DNA of 64,000 bases from Nymphaea colorata (GCF_008831285.2 NC_045151.1:1421544-1485543); one strand, 5' to 3'; shown: positions 25,031 to 37,418, counted from the first letter of the stretch. Notes: a model not told the origin generated them from the sequence alone. A program made the numbers and translations.

Positions 25031-25460
25031 TAGAGATGTCAAAGGATCGGATTCATATCGGTTATCGGACTGATCAAACTTTTCTTAAGAAAAGATGGAT
25101 TTGAAAAAATAAAAATAAAAATTTTATGTCGGATTAAGAAATTAGATCAGATTCAAATTTAAAAGATAACATCCTATTAAATTCGGATTTGGTTTTAAAT
25201 AAGTATTCCACCAGATTGGATTTATATTTGAATTCAGATTCATTCCAATAAATAACATATATATAATATCCATACATCCTGAAAGTGGATTCTTAATATA
25301 TTATAATTTCGGATCGAATCGATTCGACTATGTATGTAAAAGTGAGAATCAGATACGGATGTGAAAAATGAAAGTTGGGCGGACAACAGATTTGGATTGT
25401 CAATTGAAAGATTGAATTTGGACATGGAGTATTAGAATCCAAATTCAAACCCCTTAATAA
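25031..25460. repeat. Truncated relative of the 3527-3943 MITE
   Basis: One end reads TAGAGATGTCAAAGGATCGG, matching the TAGGGATGTYAAYGGATC terminus, followed by AT-rich GGATTC/GAATTC repeats. No clear opposite end or duplication was found. Confidence 0.4.
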
Positions 25461-25706
25461 TTGAGTGAGCCTTTTAATTGATCGTACAAAGCCCTGGTCA
25501 CCCAGAAAACCTCACCTACACTCAAATCTAGGTAAGAGAAAATGTATGACTTGTAAAAGACATATATATAGATTTAACCTGGTTTTCCTTTTGTGTATTC
25601 TGTATGTGCCGATCTTTTGATCTGGTGTTAGATCTCCATTAGTTACTCATTAATGGAGACATTTTTTGCCAATGATGTTGATATATTGCCTTTTCTCTCT
25701 CTCTCT

Positions 25707-25708
<2 letters not shown>

Positions 25709-25778
<70 letters not shown>
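25709..25778. repeat. (AT)n microsatellite, about 70 bp
   Basis: The longest AT run in the window, preceded by a CT-rich stretch at about 25692-25708. Confidence 0.95.
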
Positions 25779-25783
<5 letters not shown>

Positions 25784-26504
25784 GTTCATAAAAATCAAAC
25801 TACTTTGTGTAAGAAACAAAACAAGACCTACTAAAATTAATTCATAAAATATTCCTTTTGCAATCTAACTTTATAGATAGGGTTTTAAGCTTGATTTGGT
25901 GAGAAACATATATTAAGTTAGTTGTTCTTTGACATAAATAATGTTTTTTAATAATAAAAAAGTGAATTGCTCTTAAGCAAGGGATATGGTTTTTCATGTT
26001 GCTACAAAAGCAAGGAGCTAGCCATAACTTGTTACGCCAAATCCGATTACATATGATAGACTACGGTCACAAATATCGGTTTCAGCAAAAAACCTCCTAG
26101 GAAAATAAACTTCTTGAAAAATTATAAATATCAGGAACATCTCAAAATTAATTACTTTAAAAAAATATATATAAATGACAAAAACAAATAAAAAGAGATC
26201 TCTTTGAATATTAAAGGTTTTGTACAACTTGTACTAAGAAGCTAGCTAACCTAGGTACGACAATTAATTATGGAATATGGAAGCTAAAATATAGGGAACA
26301 ACAACATAATTAAATAATATATTGATCTAAAGTCATTCCTCATTTTTTTTGTTATTTCATTACTTATTGTCACAACTGCAAAATTTTGTCGTTTTCCATA
26401 TCATGCGGGCAGCAATAATCTTTTTTTTTTTTGTCATTTATGTATTTGACATTACATGCAATGACTATTATTCAACTTGCCTTAAAATCAGATTCTTATT
26501 ATCG
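25779..26504. other. Intergenic, nothing recognised
   Basis: AT-rich spacer without coding, RNA or repeat-end signals that I can name. Confidence 0.5.
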
Positions 26505-26715
26505 GGTGAGCGAGAGGGTCAATCCCACCACCTGAAGTGAAGCTCGAAGGTCCCCTCATTCCCCCTGCGTTCGGGATCCTGTGCAGCATCGGTGTCAGTG
26601 ATAAAACGAAACACCTTTCAACTTGGATGTCGCATCCTATCACCTTAAGATACACGAACATAACACCCACGAGAATCGAACTAGATACCTGCCTACGCTA
26701 TGCCCCTTCAGGCTA
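26505..26715 (-). repeat. tRNA-derived SINE-like copy
   Basis: On the minus strand there is an A-box-like GGGGCATAGCGTAGGCAGG (complement of 26688-26706) and a B-box-like GTTCGATTCTC (complement of 26671-26681). The downstream body is shared in outline with the copy at 32820-32990, including a GTATCTAGTTYGATTC core. It is not a foldable tRNA with acceptor ends. Confidence 0.6.
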
Positions 26716-27807
26716 AATTAGATTCCTATTAGTAATTCGAGCATCAAAAATATTGACCTCTTAACTTGAAGTGCTCAAAGCACCGAAAACAGACAATTGG
26801 ATGAGAGTTTCGACTCTCCACCCTATAGCACGTTTTTTCATGCACCCGGTATTTGGCATTCCTTAAGTACATGAAAACTTAATTCGTTTTCTTAATCAAC
26901 GATTATCAACTACTTATTAAAAACCAGTTGTCCCCAATTTTTTTTTGGGATGTGATGATAGTGCAGTTTTGAATGGTTCAATAAAATATGCCTGCAACAA
27001 ATTAATGAAGCTTAGGCATACGCAAGGGACTACGATTGAGAGCAAATTGTTTGACTTCAAAGGAGCTCAGCCCATGGTTTCCCATTTGTTAAATCAAACA
27101 TTTTACAATTGAGTTTTTTTATTATTATTATTATTATTATTAAGGTGAGTTGTTCATTCCACCGCCCTTAAGAGAGGCCACCGCCACATCCTGAGTTTTC
27201 ACATAATATGCTTCGAGACCTTTTACGATACAGAAGATCTTAGAATTGAATTTACTTCATGAGAGATTGAGAAGCAAAGACCTTTTTTAGTTCCTTTGTC
27301 AGTACTATGGATTCCGTTGTTCTGGCCAACCACCCTTTCTCTTTGCCGGAAGAGCACCGGCAGGCCCTTATACTTTTTTAATGAGAAATTTAGACCATCA
27401 TGCTTTTGATTATTTTAGTTATAATTAGCACATGAATAATCGGTCTACTCTTTTATTCATAATTTAAATATTCAAACGTGAAGAATCTAATCAAAATGGA
27501 TGGAACTGAAAGGCTTCGAGTGGAGCTCAAATTGGCTTGACTCGTCGTACAGCCTTATTTTTAACCTGGATCATAATAAAGGACCAAAATTTAAGTGATT
27601 TTCTATGAGCAGGCTCTCAGCTTCATTATGGAAGCCAATCTAAAATTGTATTAATGAGCACTCAATGATAATAACAACAATCTATTACTAGTTCTCATTT
27701 GGGCCTTGTGGAAATATAGAAATGGTATATCGCATGGCCCTCGACATGGTGGTGGTAGAGTGGTGACTCAATGGGTCTGAAATGATATGAAACAGACTAT
27801 GGCAAAC
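26716..27807. other. Intergenic, nothing recognised
   Basis: Contains an (ATT)n run near 27120-27142. No coding support. Confidence 0.5.
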
Positions 27808-27960
27808 CAGGGGCAGAGGGTGGTGTGCTACGTGTGGGCATTTGCCCACACGGAACCCAAAAAAAAATTATTAATTTTGCATTGATATTTTTTTTTACTT
27901 ACATTTTAGTGCTTCTTAAAATTTAAAATTTTATATTTGGTGACCTGGTTGGTGAAGAAA
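27808..27960. mobile_element. Truncated CAGKGGCGGAGCC-family MITE
   Basis: The left end CAGGGGCAGAGGGTGG is followed by the family's GTGTGGGCATTTGCCCACAC palindrome and an internal CTTAAAATTTAAAATTT segment. No right end or duplication is visible. Confidence 0.5.
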
Positions 27961-28204
27961 CTATTTATGGAGGCCCGCAGAAACCCGATGCAAATGCATT
28001 GTTGTGGTTTCGAAAGACACTTCTGTCTTCTTTGGTCGAGGTTTACCATATGAGGTTGCTGAAGGTTTATTAACAATGGCGTAAGTTCATAAATGCAACA
28101 TCCAATTTGCATGATCCAGCTACTCTGTAATTGACAATGAGGTTTTGAGTGAGACAGCCCACCAAGAAAAAAAAGCCAAAAGCCCTTCTGTTCCTCTTGC
28201 CCCT

Positions 28205-28345
28205 AGGGAATTGAGCTGCGTCCGGCCTGGATAGACGGTTGGCTGCATGCAACTTGATGAATCGCACCGACTTTTTATGGTTTAAGGGAGTGAGTACGCA
28301 CCATCTATGCATACTTTGCCTTGACCAGTTACGCTACGCCCCTTG
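28205..28345 (-). repeat. tRNA-derived SINE-like copy
   Basis: The minus strand carries GGGGCGTAGCGTAACTGG (A-box-like, complement of about 28325-28342) and GGTGCGATTC (B-box-like, complement of about 28260-28269), in the order and spacing of the other SINE-like copies. Confidence 0.5.
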
Positions 28346-28594
28346 AAACTAATTGATACAAGGTTAACTAAAATCTTTTTGCGTATAGAAAAACATAGAC
28401 AAATTAACGACTAAGCGCCAGAGTGAGCTTTTGAGAAGCAAATTAAGATACTTTTGGCACTCGGTCATTAGCCCCAATTGACCACTTGATATAGAACAAT
28501 CTTGACATTAGCTTCTTGTTAGTTGCTACCTCTCTCAATGAGTAAGAGATTTAGTGCTAAGTGCGCTTATGTGTCATATGTCTTTTGTAGAAGA

Positions 28595-28754
28595 TAAAGG
28601 ACAGAGCCAAAGGGGCACTGGGTATACAATTTTAAATTTTTAAAAGGCACCGATATGTAAATGAAAAAAATTACGAAAAAATATTGATATAAAATAAAAA
28701 AAAATTTGGGGTCAGCAATTGCCACACACTTAGCCACGGCTGCCGGCGCCCCTA
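28595..28754. mobile_element. hAT (Tip100-like) MITE, 160 bp
   Basis: The ends are TAAAGGACAGAGCC (left) and TAGGGGCGCCGGCAGCC (right, opposite strand). The flanks GTAGAAGA (28587-28594) and GTAGAGGA (28755-28762) match at 7 of 8 positions. The interior has the family's TTTTAAATTTTTAAA segment and CAGCAATTGCC core. Confidence 0.65.
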
Positions 28755-28762
28755 GTAGAGGA

Positions 28763-30470
28763 CTCTGGCGATTTCGAATTGTTGTTAAGAATTGGAATCT
28801 CAATTGCCTGAAAGTCTTGCTAAATGACGTAGAAGATCTCCACTTCTATATTATAAGGATAATGGTCATAATCTCTTCTTGTGGTAGGTGAGCATGTCCA
28901 TTTTAATCCTTTACAATTGCTTAGTAAAGCAAGCAAGCTCGAGTCTAACTTGGCAGAGATGCCTTTACGTTATTCTTTTTTTACTCCCTTAATAATGATT
29001 TTGTAAAGTTAGGAAGAGCTAAAAATGTAGTGTTCCATATATTGCATTGTCAATATTTTTTAGTGTCTCTAGCTATAAATTGGCTTGTTCAATAAAACGT
29101 GTCTCTTTTAACTAGTGATATAAATCGAGAAGGCCAGCTATTTTTTGCATATGCTAAGATAAGTTTTCGCTAAAACTTATTAACCTCAAGAACTCTTGTA
29201 GTTTACCGTGATTATTTTTTTCAAGCACTTAGTTTTTTGTTACTTTTAATCTTCTCGAAGATAGTCTTTGTTCACTTGATGAAGTTGACAAGTTTCAGGC
29301 AATTTTATAATATTTATCCCTTGAAGCTGTTGTCGGAAGGCTGATCAGCTCAATTAATCTCGTTAAAACTATGCTCATGTGTACAACTTTCGTCGGGCTT
29401 CTTTTTCGGGCAATGGATTGTTAACCTCCTGTTCACCCAAAAAAACTTATAGTTTCGAGTGGATATTTTCAAAATCCAGCTTCCTCTTGAAAGTTTGAAT
29501 CATATTCCGTACAACCGATCAATTTGAAACTTTGAATTTACATGTTGGATTTCGGTGGCTTTGGATTCAATTATACAAAACAACCTCATGAGACCTGAGC
29601 TACTGTCCTAAGGCCAATTGAAAATTTGTTAATTATATATTTAGTGTCTCATGAAAGAAAAAATTCTGCTATGCTGCAAAATACAATGTGATAGGATCCA
29701 TGTTTTTCAATACCCAAATTCGGATTATATGAGATGCTGGAATATGGTCCAATGCCCATTTTGATTGCAGTTTCTACATGTAAAAAAAAAAAAACACACA
29801 CACACACACACACACATTAATTTTCACCATTTTCTGTTGGATCCAGTTCTAGGATATGTATGCTATCGGAGTCTTGATTCAACTGTAGGGTTGTAGGATC
29901 TTTCTCAGGTTTGGATCAAATTAAATGGATAAACATTTCTGGTTAGAGCTAACAAAATCAAGCGCATAAACATTGCTGAATCAAAACCTAAGGTCTTTTC
30001 TACATTGATTTATGCCTTCCTACGTCCATCAGTCACCTTCTAGTCGTTGACAAAATCGTCTCTTTGTTTGTTACTTGCCCATTCCAAATTGATCACAACG
30101 ACAGTTCTTTACTTAAAATTTATTTGCCTTCATGACAATTGCCTTACAAAAGAGAATATTATTTATCACAAGTCGGTTTGAAGGATTTCAACTTGCCCCT
30201 AACAACTTTGATTCGAGTTTCAAAAAGATTAGAATCTATGATAATAATAACTTAACCAGCTCCCTTTCATAAGGATATAAAAATCTCTTACAATTTTCAA
30301 TACGATACTAAGCTTTTGAAGTGTTACAATCCACCATCTATGATGCGTATGTATTTGTGGGTGTAGGACCTTAGCTTCAAGTGTCAAACCAATTTTGATG
30401 CCATTGTTACAACCCAGTTTGGTAGATCTGAATAATCAAATGGCGTACAAAGAAAATTTTGACCGGCCGA
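28763..30470. other. Intergenic, nothing recognised
   Basis: AT-rich spacer with a short (CA)n run near 29794-29817. No coding or RNA gene signals. Confidence 0.5.
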
Positions 30471-30630
30471 CAGTGGCGTAGCCACATTGTGGCTGGTGTG
30501 CCCACACCAGCCTCTTAAAAGTTTTTTATTTTAAAATAGAAATCTTATATATATATATATATGCTCCACTAAATTTGAGTTCGTTTAAACAAGTGACCTT
30601 CTAGCCAATTTTTTTTTGGCTCTGTCCCTG
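30471..30630. mobile_element. hAT (Tip100-like) MITE, 160 bp
   Basis: The left end is CAGTGGCGTAGCC and the right end (opposite strand) CAGGGACAGAGCC. The flanks CCGGCCGA (30463-30470) and CCGGCTAG (30631-30638) share their first five bases. A CTGGTGTGCCCACACCAG near-palindrome lies just inside the left end. Confidence 0.65.
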
Positions 30631-31290
30631 CCGGCTAGCATTGCCGAGTTCAATCAACAAAAGAAAAGATAGATGTAGCTTGAAAATGCAAAAGTTAAGG
30701 TTGGGTTTGTCGATCAAAATCAGGCAGTAGGATTAGTTTATTACTGATGCAGATGAACCAAAGAAGACCCTGACGCCCTGTTTGATAGCCTGTTTAATTG
30801 CATCGGATCTCAAATTCGAGGCTGATCTTGAATCTACATTAGGTGAAATCCACTGTTGGAGCAAACAGAGGAGCTCATAACTGTATAATGAGATCGGCAT
30901 GACATTGTAAAAATTATGGATTTTAGATTGCAAATCCGTGGTTTATGGTCCCGGCATATATGTGGTAGATTTGGATCTCATATATGAGAATATAAAACCC
31001 AGCCTAATGGTCCTCCTTCAAGTTGAAGAAAGGCAAAAAATTTTCTTGGGTAGGACATTAATTTTCAAATGCTCCTAGTATATGATTTTTCCATCCAGGC
31101 CTGCCCTCCAATGGATAGTCTAAACTTTTTAGACATAGAAAATTCAATGTAAGCCTATCTATAACTCCAAGGGGCATAATGCAGCTGTTTGGACATGTGG
31201 ACTGGTAAAAATTCGGTCATCAATTTGATTCTCATATGTGCCACTCCTCTGAACTCCCCACTTAGGTTCGGAAGCAGCGATAGAGCCTAA

Positions 31291-31593
31291 GGTTGTGTTT
31301 GATTGTCTCAAATCTTAGAACTAGGGCAGATTTTAGAACCATATATCCGAGACCTGAGTTCTTAAAATCTTAGGTTTTAAAAGCACATGTTTGATGTACT
31401 CCCTTAGCCTTTTCTTTCTTTCCTTCTCTACCTTCACGTATGGATTTAAAATCCACACTTAAAGTCAGACTCCCTCCCCTCTGATTCGAGATCCATGGAT
31501 GTCAGCATTCTCACAAATTGGAAATCTACTATTTGATAATCCTTAGATTTATACAGCAAATCCGACCTAGATCCGAGATTATCAAACGCAACC
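31291..31593. mobile_element. PIF/Harbinger (Tourist-like) MITE, 303 bp
   Basis: The terminal inverted repeats are GGTTGTGTTTGATTGTCTC (left) and GGTTGCGTTTGATAATCTC (right, opposite strand), flanked by TAA at 31288-31290 and 31594-31596. A 3-bp TAA/TTA duplication with GG-start termini is characteristic of the PIF/Harbinger group. It shares its TTTGA...TCTCAAATC terminal style with the element at 56379. Confidence 0.8.
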
Positions 31594-32036
31594 TAAGGAA
31601 GGGCTTCCGTCTCTTCGCAGTATCTCTCACCAATACAATTCTGTCTATAAATATGTGGATATTTTGGTCTTCTTGTCTTGTCTTGAATGTTTTAGCATTT
31701 TCAAATGAGGCATAATACTGTCATTTTGGACATTTAGAAGTTACATCACTGTGCGGGTCCAGATCTGCCTTATTCAAGTCGATCCGTTTCTCTGACGATG
31801 AGAGGCCACACTTGGCACCAAATAGAAACGGGAAAACTGGTCCCTCTGAAGGACTGAAACAAATGAATTTAAAATTGCGAAAAGAGATAATGGCAAAATT
31901 TTTAAAGCAGTACAGCGAGAAAGCGATTGATTGGATTTGATACCGGAGTTTCTTCCCCAATCAAAATTCATCCGTGTCCGTGATCTTCTCGCAGGGAATA
32001 ATTACCGAAATGCCCTCGCAAAGAGAATAATGGACA

Positions 32037-32088
32037 ACCAATATATATATATATATATATGTGTGTGTTAAGAGAGAGAGAGAGAGAG
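32037..32088. repeat. (TA)n(TG)n(GA)n compound microsatellite
   Basis: AT, then GT, then GA dinucleotide runs adjoin one another. Confidence 0.9.
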
Positions 32089-32819
32089 GAAGGAAACCCA
32101 TATTTTTCAAGATACATAACATGTTATGAGATTTTATGCTACTGTGAGAGGGGACTAAAGGTTTTAAGCGTCACCCTAAAAAAAGTTAGTTTGTGAAATA
32201 TAAATTTTGTAAAAGCCTGGTTTTCTAACCAGTTTTTGACACCTAGTTTGCGTTTTTCAATGACAAAATCAAATGTCACTAATGAGTACCATTTATGTTG
32301 TTTTTCCAAATGATACAACTACCCCTAAGAGAGAAAGGAAGACACTTTTAGTGGAAAGAGATACAAATGAGACTCAAAGGTGAACTGCTAATTATATGTC
32401 AAGAATAAAAGAAGAAGGATGTTTGCCTTGCAAGTACCAATGTCACTAGAATTTGGTTAATTTGTCGATAGCAACGAGGCCTACATCATCATGAAATGTA
32501 TTCATTGCTTGGAAGTCAGAAAAACCAAGCACAAGAGAACAAGAGAGCAAGAGGCATTCAAGGAACCACTTGCCCTTGCAATACCAGAGCAGACAGAAGC
32601 GTTCAAGCATCCATCTGGACTGGACCATCCAAGAAAAACGTCCAATCAATCATCTGATCTTGCAGTAAGTAGGATGGATGATGGTGTTATAATATTTAAG
32701 GTTTTCCTTTTAAAATTTATATTTTAATTATTTTTTATTACTTTTTAAAGGAACATATTTTCAAGTAAACAACCCAGCGTCCTCACAAAAGACCCCAAGG
32801 CCTCTTCCATTTTCTTTTA

Positions 32820-32990
32820 CTTTTGAGGTTTTAAGCTGCATGGGCATCAATGATAGTAACGGTGCAACCTTTAACTCAGGTACCACATCTCACCGACATA
32901 AAAGTATCACACTCAACAGGAATCAAACTAGATACTTACCTTTTCATAAGCCTATAACCTGATCAATTACACTAAGCCACTTAAGACTAA
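32820..32990 (-). repeat. tRNA-derived SINE-like copy
   Basis: The minus strand has GGCTTAGTGTAATTGATCAGG (A-box region) and, downstream, GTTTGATTCC (B-box, complement of 32919-32928). The downstream body resembles the copy at 26505-26715. Confidence 0.55.
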
Positions 32991-33158
32991 AGAAACATAA
33001 TTCATTTGAAAATCAATTCATCTAAATTGTTGAATCAATCAATTCCCGAAACTGACAACCCTGGGTGATTCAATTTAAACAATGCAGAACTCAACTTCCT
33101 TCACCTTGAATGGCCCTATCATTTATCTTTTCTGCATTGCCTTTCTTATTGCCAAGGG

Positions 33159-33335
33159 CAATGGCGGAGCAAAAAAATTCTGGTTAAGGGGCATCCTTAC
33201 TTTAAATTTCAAACTTTAAAGGGCAGTCAAATATAAAAAAGTACAAATTAATGAACTTTATATGTGTCAATAAAGCAATTTTACGTGCTGGTGTGGGCAA
33301 TTGCCCACAACAGCCACAACATGGCTCTACCACTG
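33159..33335. mobile_element. hAT (Tip100-like) MITE, 177 bp
   Basis: The left end CAATGGCGGAGC and right end (opposite strand) CAGTGGTAGAGCC are flanked by GCCAAGGG (33151-33158) and GCCGAGGG (33336-33343), 7 of 8 matching. The palindrome TGTGGGCAATTGCCCACA lies near the right end. It lies in the opposite orientation to the copies at 24736 and 30471. Confidence 0.8.
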
Positions 33336-33569
33336 GCCGAGGGATTAGTTCCTACGGGTGAATTTGTGAAATTTAATTGAGTTTTAAATGAAGATTAGCG
33401 CCACGAAACCTGGGGAAAAACAATCCAACATTGAATTATATGAGATTTACAATGATGCGAGAAACAATGGAGTTCCTTGAATAGGTTAAATTTATTACCT
33501 AAATATTTCGCATTCACTAATCACATTGAACTAAATCCTAATCCGCATCTGGATCAGCAACATTTGAGG

Positions 33570-33570
<1 letters not shown>

Positions 33571-33613
<43 letters not shown>
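33571..33613. repeat. (TA)n microsatellite
   Basis: Uninterrupted AT dinucleotide run; the frame across it is an artefact. Confidence 0.95.
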
Positions 33614-33616
<3 letters not shown>

Positions 33617-33994
33617 AAAGGGTTGTTTGATTATAGTAATACTTTGTTGCTATTCCATGAATTTGTAGAACACTATAATACAATATTAAATGAATCTCAT
33701 ATGATGCTGATTTATAAAACATCAACAAATCATTCCTGTGACCGAATGTCCCTTAAGCATATCGAAAATTCAAATTACAATTGCTAATCAAATTGGTTTT
33801 TTTCTCATATTTAAACAATCAAACAAAAATTCAAATCAGATACCAAAAGTCATCTGAGCCATCATCTCCACCTACATATACACTGTGCAGTAAATATTTG
33901 TTGACTTTGACATGAAAATAGAATGCCACGAATGTGATACGACAAGGTTGGTTAGTATGTGTTGTCACATTCAAGATCGTCATCCCATTTCTTA

Positions 33995-34144
33995 GAGGTC
34001 GTTTGGCACTAGTAACAAATTGTTACTCTCCAAAAAATACGGCAGATTCATGCAACCATGTATCATAGTGTTCTTTGAATCTATCCTATATTTTGGGGCG
34101 GAATCATTAGATAGTGCCAATTGTTATGGATGCCAAACAATCCC
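33995..34144. mobile_element. PIF/Harbinger (Tourist-like) MITE, 150 bp
   Basis: The ends are GAGGTCGTTTGGCACTAGTA (left) and GGGATTGTTTGGCATCCATA (right, opposite strand). TTA duplications flank it at 33992-33994 and 34145-34147. Related right ends (CCAAACARCCCCTTA) occur at about 57337-57352 and 57492-57507. Confidence 0.75.
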
Positions 34145-34379
34145 TTATCGGCACAAGGTGGCCAAATTTGAAGTACAGGATGAAAGGAAATGTGATGAAA
34201 AGGAGAAGTTTACGTTTCCATTATCCCTTATCAAACTGATATTCCAGTTCTTCAATTTTTTTTTTTTGTTGGGCTTTAACCACTATACCCTAAACCTAAT
34301 GATCCATTGGCAGCCAAAAAGACTAGAAAATTTTCCCATAGGAATGTCTTTGTATTGGATTTCTAACTAAAATGCTTTG

Positions 34380-34775
34380 AAAAAAACAGATATTAAAAAA
34401 AATTAACATTTGGTTGCAAAATAAGATCGATCGGACTTAGAAAATGACATCCGATCAAATTCAAATTTGATTTTTGGATTGAGATTCTATTTTAAATAAA
34501 TGTCCCATATCCAATATCCATATGTTCGAAGGTCGGTTACTGACAGGACATATTAAGACTGTAGTTTGGATTTGGTTGTGTACCTAAAACTAGGATTTTA
34601 ATTTAGATGTGAAAATAAAAGTTGGATCCGAAACTAATTCTGACTGCAAATTTGCAATTGGTTATGGTATAGACCTTTCTCCATTTATATTTGAACTTAA
34701 ATATATAAACATTTGATGAATAAGATATAATAAAGAGTACATCCGATTCGAATCTGATTTATTGACATCCTTAAT
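34380..34775. repeat. Truncated relative of the 3527-3943 MITE
   Basis: The right end carries ATTGACATCCTTAATA, the complement of the family terminus, after AT-rich GGATTTGG/AATCTGA motifs. No matching left end was found. Confidence 0.45.
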
Positions 34776-35223
34776 ATTAATATATATTGATTATTGGGCT
34801 ATGAAAATGGTATTTCTCTGGGCTTTAAATCTCTTTTTTCTTTTTTTTAGCTTCTTTTTTCTCTTAAAAAAGGATTTGCTTTGGCAGCTAAAATTAACCA
34901 TCAGTGCCAATATTTTAGGTTGATCTACAGATGGCTCTCTCCTTCTGCAAGCTGCACTTTGATGGAGAAAGACTTGTCTCTAGTATGGCAATCATAGGAG
35001 ACCCTTCTCAACTCTACTTTCAAAATCCAAGGTCCTTAACTTTTTAGTATTTGCATTAACCTTGTTAGAAGTCTTTCTTTTTCCAGGAAAATTACTGCAC
35101 TTACTGATATATACTAGCTTCCTTAGTTGTTGCTTCATTTGACCATATTTGTTTGAAAAGAAACTGTATATAATTCGGTAATATTCAAATCACATATTAA
35201 TTTCATTTTATATTGTAGCATAC

Positions 35224-35393
35224 CAGAGGTAGAGGCAGAAATTTCTAGCTGGAAGGCACTAATAATAAAATTTTAAAAGACATCAACATGCAAATGAAAA
35301 AATTTTCCTAGAGCGTCAATGTAAAAATAACAATTTTTTGTGGCTTTGTGTGTGCAATCACCCACATGTTGCCCATACGTACCTGTGCCCTTG
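35224..35393. mobile_element. Probable CAGKGGCGGAGCC-family MITE, about 170 bp
   Basis: The left end CAGAGGTAGAGGCAG and right end (opposite strand) CAAGGGCACAGGTA are diverged family termini. The length fits the family. The flanks TAGCATAC and CATCAAAC agree at 5 of 8, which is weak. An internal ATTTTAAAAG segment and a GTGCAATCACCCAC core are present. Confidence 0.5.
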
Positions 35394-36732
35394 CATCAAA
35401 CCATATAATGTACCAAAATGGGAAGTTAAACGCAAGGTGGTGAACATATAGTGACCCTTCTTCGTAAAAGTGAAAGATCCAGACTACAGAAATCTATTAC
35501 AAAAAGTGATTTAGTGAGAGTATCTCATGAATATTCATGAAATATTAGTTATAGTGTCCATTAATCTGCCTTGATCTTTGGGAATGATTCGTGGTATGCT
35601 CATAGAGTCTCCCTTCTGCCAAACGACCGGTAGATAACATGGTAATTAAACATGAGAATGATTTGAAAATAGTTTCATGATATTTAAGATTTTTATAAAC
35701 ATTGCCAATGTATATGTATACTTCGGTTTCAAAATCTTTCTATAAATGCTGAATTGAGTTGGCCCTGGGGGGATGTTCGGCATGTGGTTGGGCCAGACAC
35801 CGGTAGGCAGCCAGTTGTCGGTTCAAATCCAAAGGAACCTACCATGTGCGAAAGCCGACATAAGCTAGGACCATCGCCGTAGGGAATGATCTTGGGGGTT
35901 TTATGTTCGGAGTGTCGGTAGCTCAAGTACATGATTAGAATCTTTTAATCCTATCACTTGGGCATGATAAGATAGATTATCAATTGTCGCAATAGACCTT
36001 CCTGATAGGGCCAGGCCACTAATCCCATCAACACACTGGTCGAATGAATAATAAGCAGCAAAATTTGTTGATTTCTGGATCAATACAAGAAATTATTCTT
36101 TGGATACTTTCACATACTGATTGCGATCATTTGTTCTCTTCGCGGCTGTCGTTGTCGTTCATCGTCATCTTCATCAGGTCTTTTTCCAGAACAACATGAA
36201 TTCTGCCCACAACAATCTTGTTTTGTCACTCATTCCAGCCGGCGTTTCCATCTGCCGACTAACTTCTCTGCTATTGCATTGATTAGCAAAACTTCATCAG
36301 ATATAAGATTGATAATAATAAATTAATAATAGAATGGGTGGGGTTACAGTTATCCTTTTTGCAGTGAAGAATCTTATAAATATATTCATAATGGAAGGAA
36401 TTTTTCTATTTTTAAAAGTTACAAGTCCAGAAGGACAAGGAAACACATATAAAAAATAATTGAAAAGAGATGTAGTTCCAGTTCCTTCGAAAATGATAAG
36501 ATGTTTGGCACGAAATGAATGGGTTGATCCATTTGAGATGGGTTGTATTGTGAAGTTAACAAATCTAAAGGTTTAAATTTCTCTCAATTGGACCTTAAGT
36601 TATCACTAGCAAAGTAAGTTGGGTTAGTGCTCGTCTAACATAAGCAAATTGTATATTGATTAATTTGTATTAGATTTTTTCCTTGACCATATCAGGTAAC
36701 ATTTTAAATTCATGTTTTACTATGCCAAAACT

Positions 36733-36734
<2 letters not shown>
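35394..36734. other. Intergenic, nothing recognised
   Basis: A GGTTCAAATCC motif near 35818-35828 resembles a B box, but no tRNA cloverleaf can be drawn around it. No coding support. Confidence 0.5.

Positions 36735-36781
<47 letters not shown>
36735..36781. repeat. (TA)n microsatellite upstream of the HD-Zip gene
   Basis: Uninterrupted AT run about 520 bp upstream of the HD-Zip start codon. Confidence 0.95.
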
Positions 36782-36785
<4 letters not shown>

Positions 36786-37298
36786 GGGATTGCGTTTCAT
36801 AAAGGCCGCTCCATACATTTCATCAAGTAGCTTCTCTTTACACAGGTTCGGAGATTTCTCCGGCCAAAACGAATTTAATAATCTTTAATGTATATGTATA
36901 TATATATGGAGAGGGAGGGACAGAGAGAGAGTCCTGTTCCTTTTGCCGTCTCTTTCCCTGGGACGTGTAAGGACAGAACCGAGAAAGGGCCGGAAAGGAA
37001 GGAAGAAAAACTCGACCACCTCAGTCCCTCCTTCCCTTGTTGGTGCGTCGGACTGGTATGTGATGGGTTCGGGCAGTGGGTGCAGTTGCCGGGCACACCA
37101 TCTCTGCGTCATCGTCATGATCATCACCAGCTTCTTCCGCCATAAGCTCACCACCACCTCCTTTCTCTTCTCCTCCTCCTGCTGAGAAACGCCCCTCGCC
37201 ACCAGCTTAACCGCAACCCTGCTCTACTCTTCGAGTGGAGGATATTGATCTTAGGTGTTATGGAATTCGCCTGAACGAAGGGCCAGGGCTCTGGCGTA
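36782..37298 (+). promoter_or_regulatory. Promoter and 5' leader region of the HD-Zip I gene
   Basis: Base composition shifts from AT-rich to GC-richer, pyrimidine- and purine-rich leader sequence before the ATG at 37299. A TATATATATGGAG stretch at about 36897-36911 could serve as a TATA region. The start site is not determinable. Short opposing frames here are chance. Confidence 0.4.
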
Positions 37299-37418
37299 AT
37301 GGCCGGTAGCAGCGTCTTCAGCGGAGAGCCGTCGTCCGATGTCACCCCTCTGATTTCCTCGCCCCGCAACTCGATGGCTCCGCCGCTTTGCTCTTCTCAG
37401 AGCTTTCACGGTGAAGAA

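Noticed and set aside
25653-25847. 64-codon frame with YIYIYI repeats
   Set aside because: It is simply the (AT)n microsatellite translated.
35765-35860. Possible tRNA with a GGTTCAAATCC B-box-like motif
   Set aside because: No acceptor stem, D-arm or anticodon arm can be drawn around it in the right spacing.
36885-37202. 105-codon minus-strand frame overlapping the HD-Zip leader
   Set aside because: Opposite strand of the 5' leader, low-complexity ends and no homology recognised.
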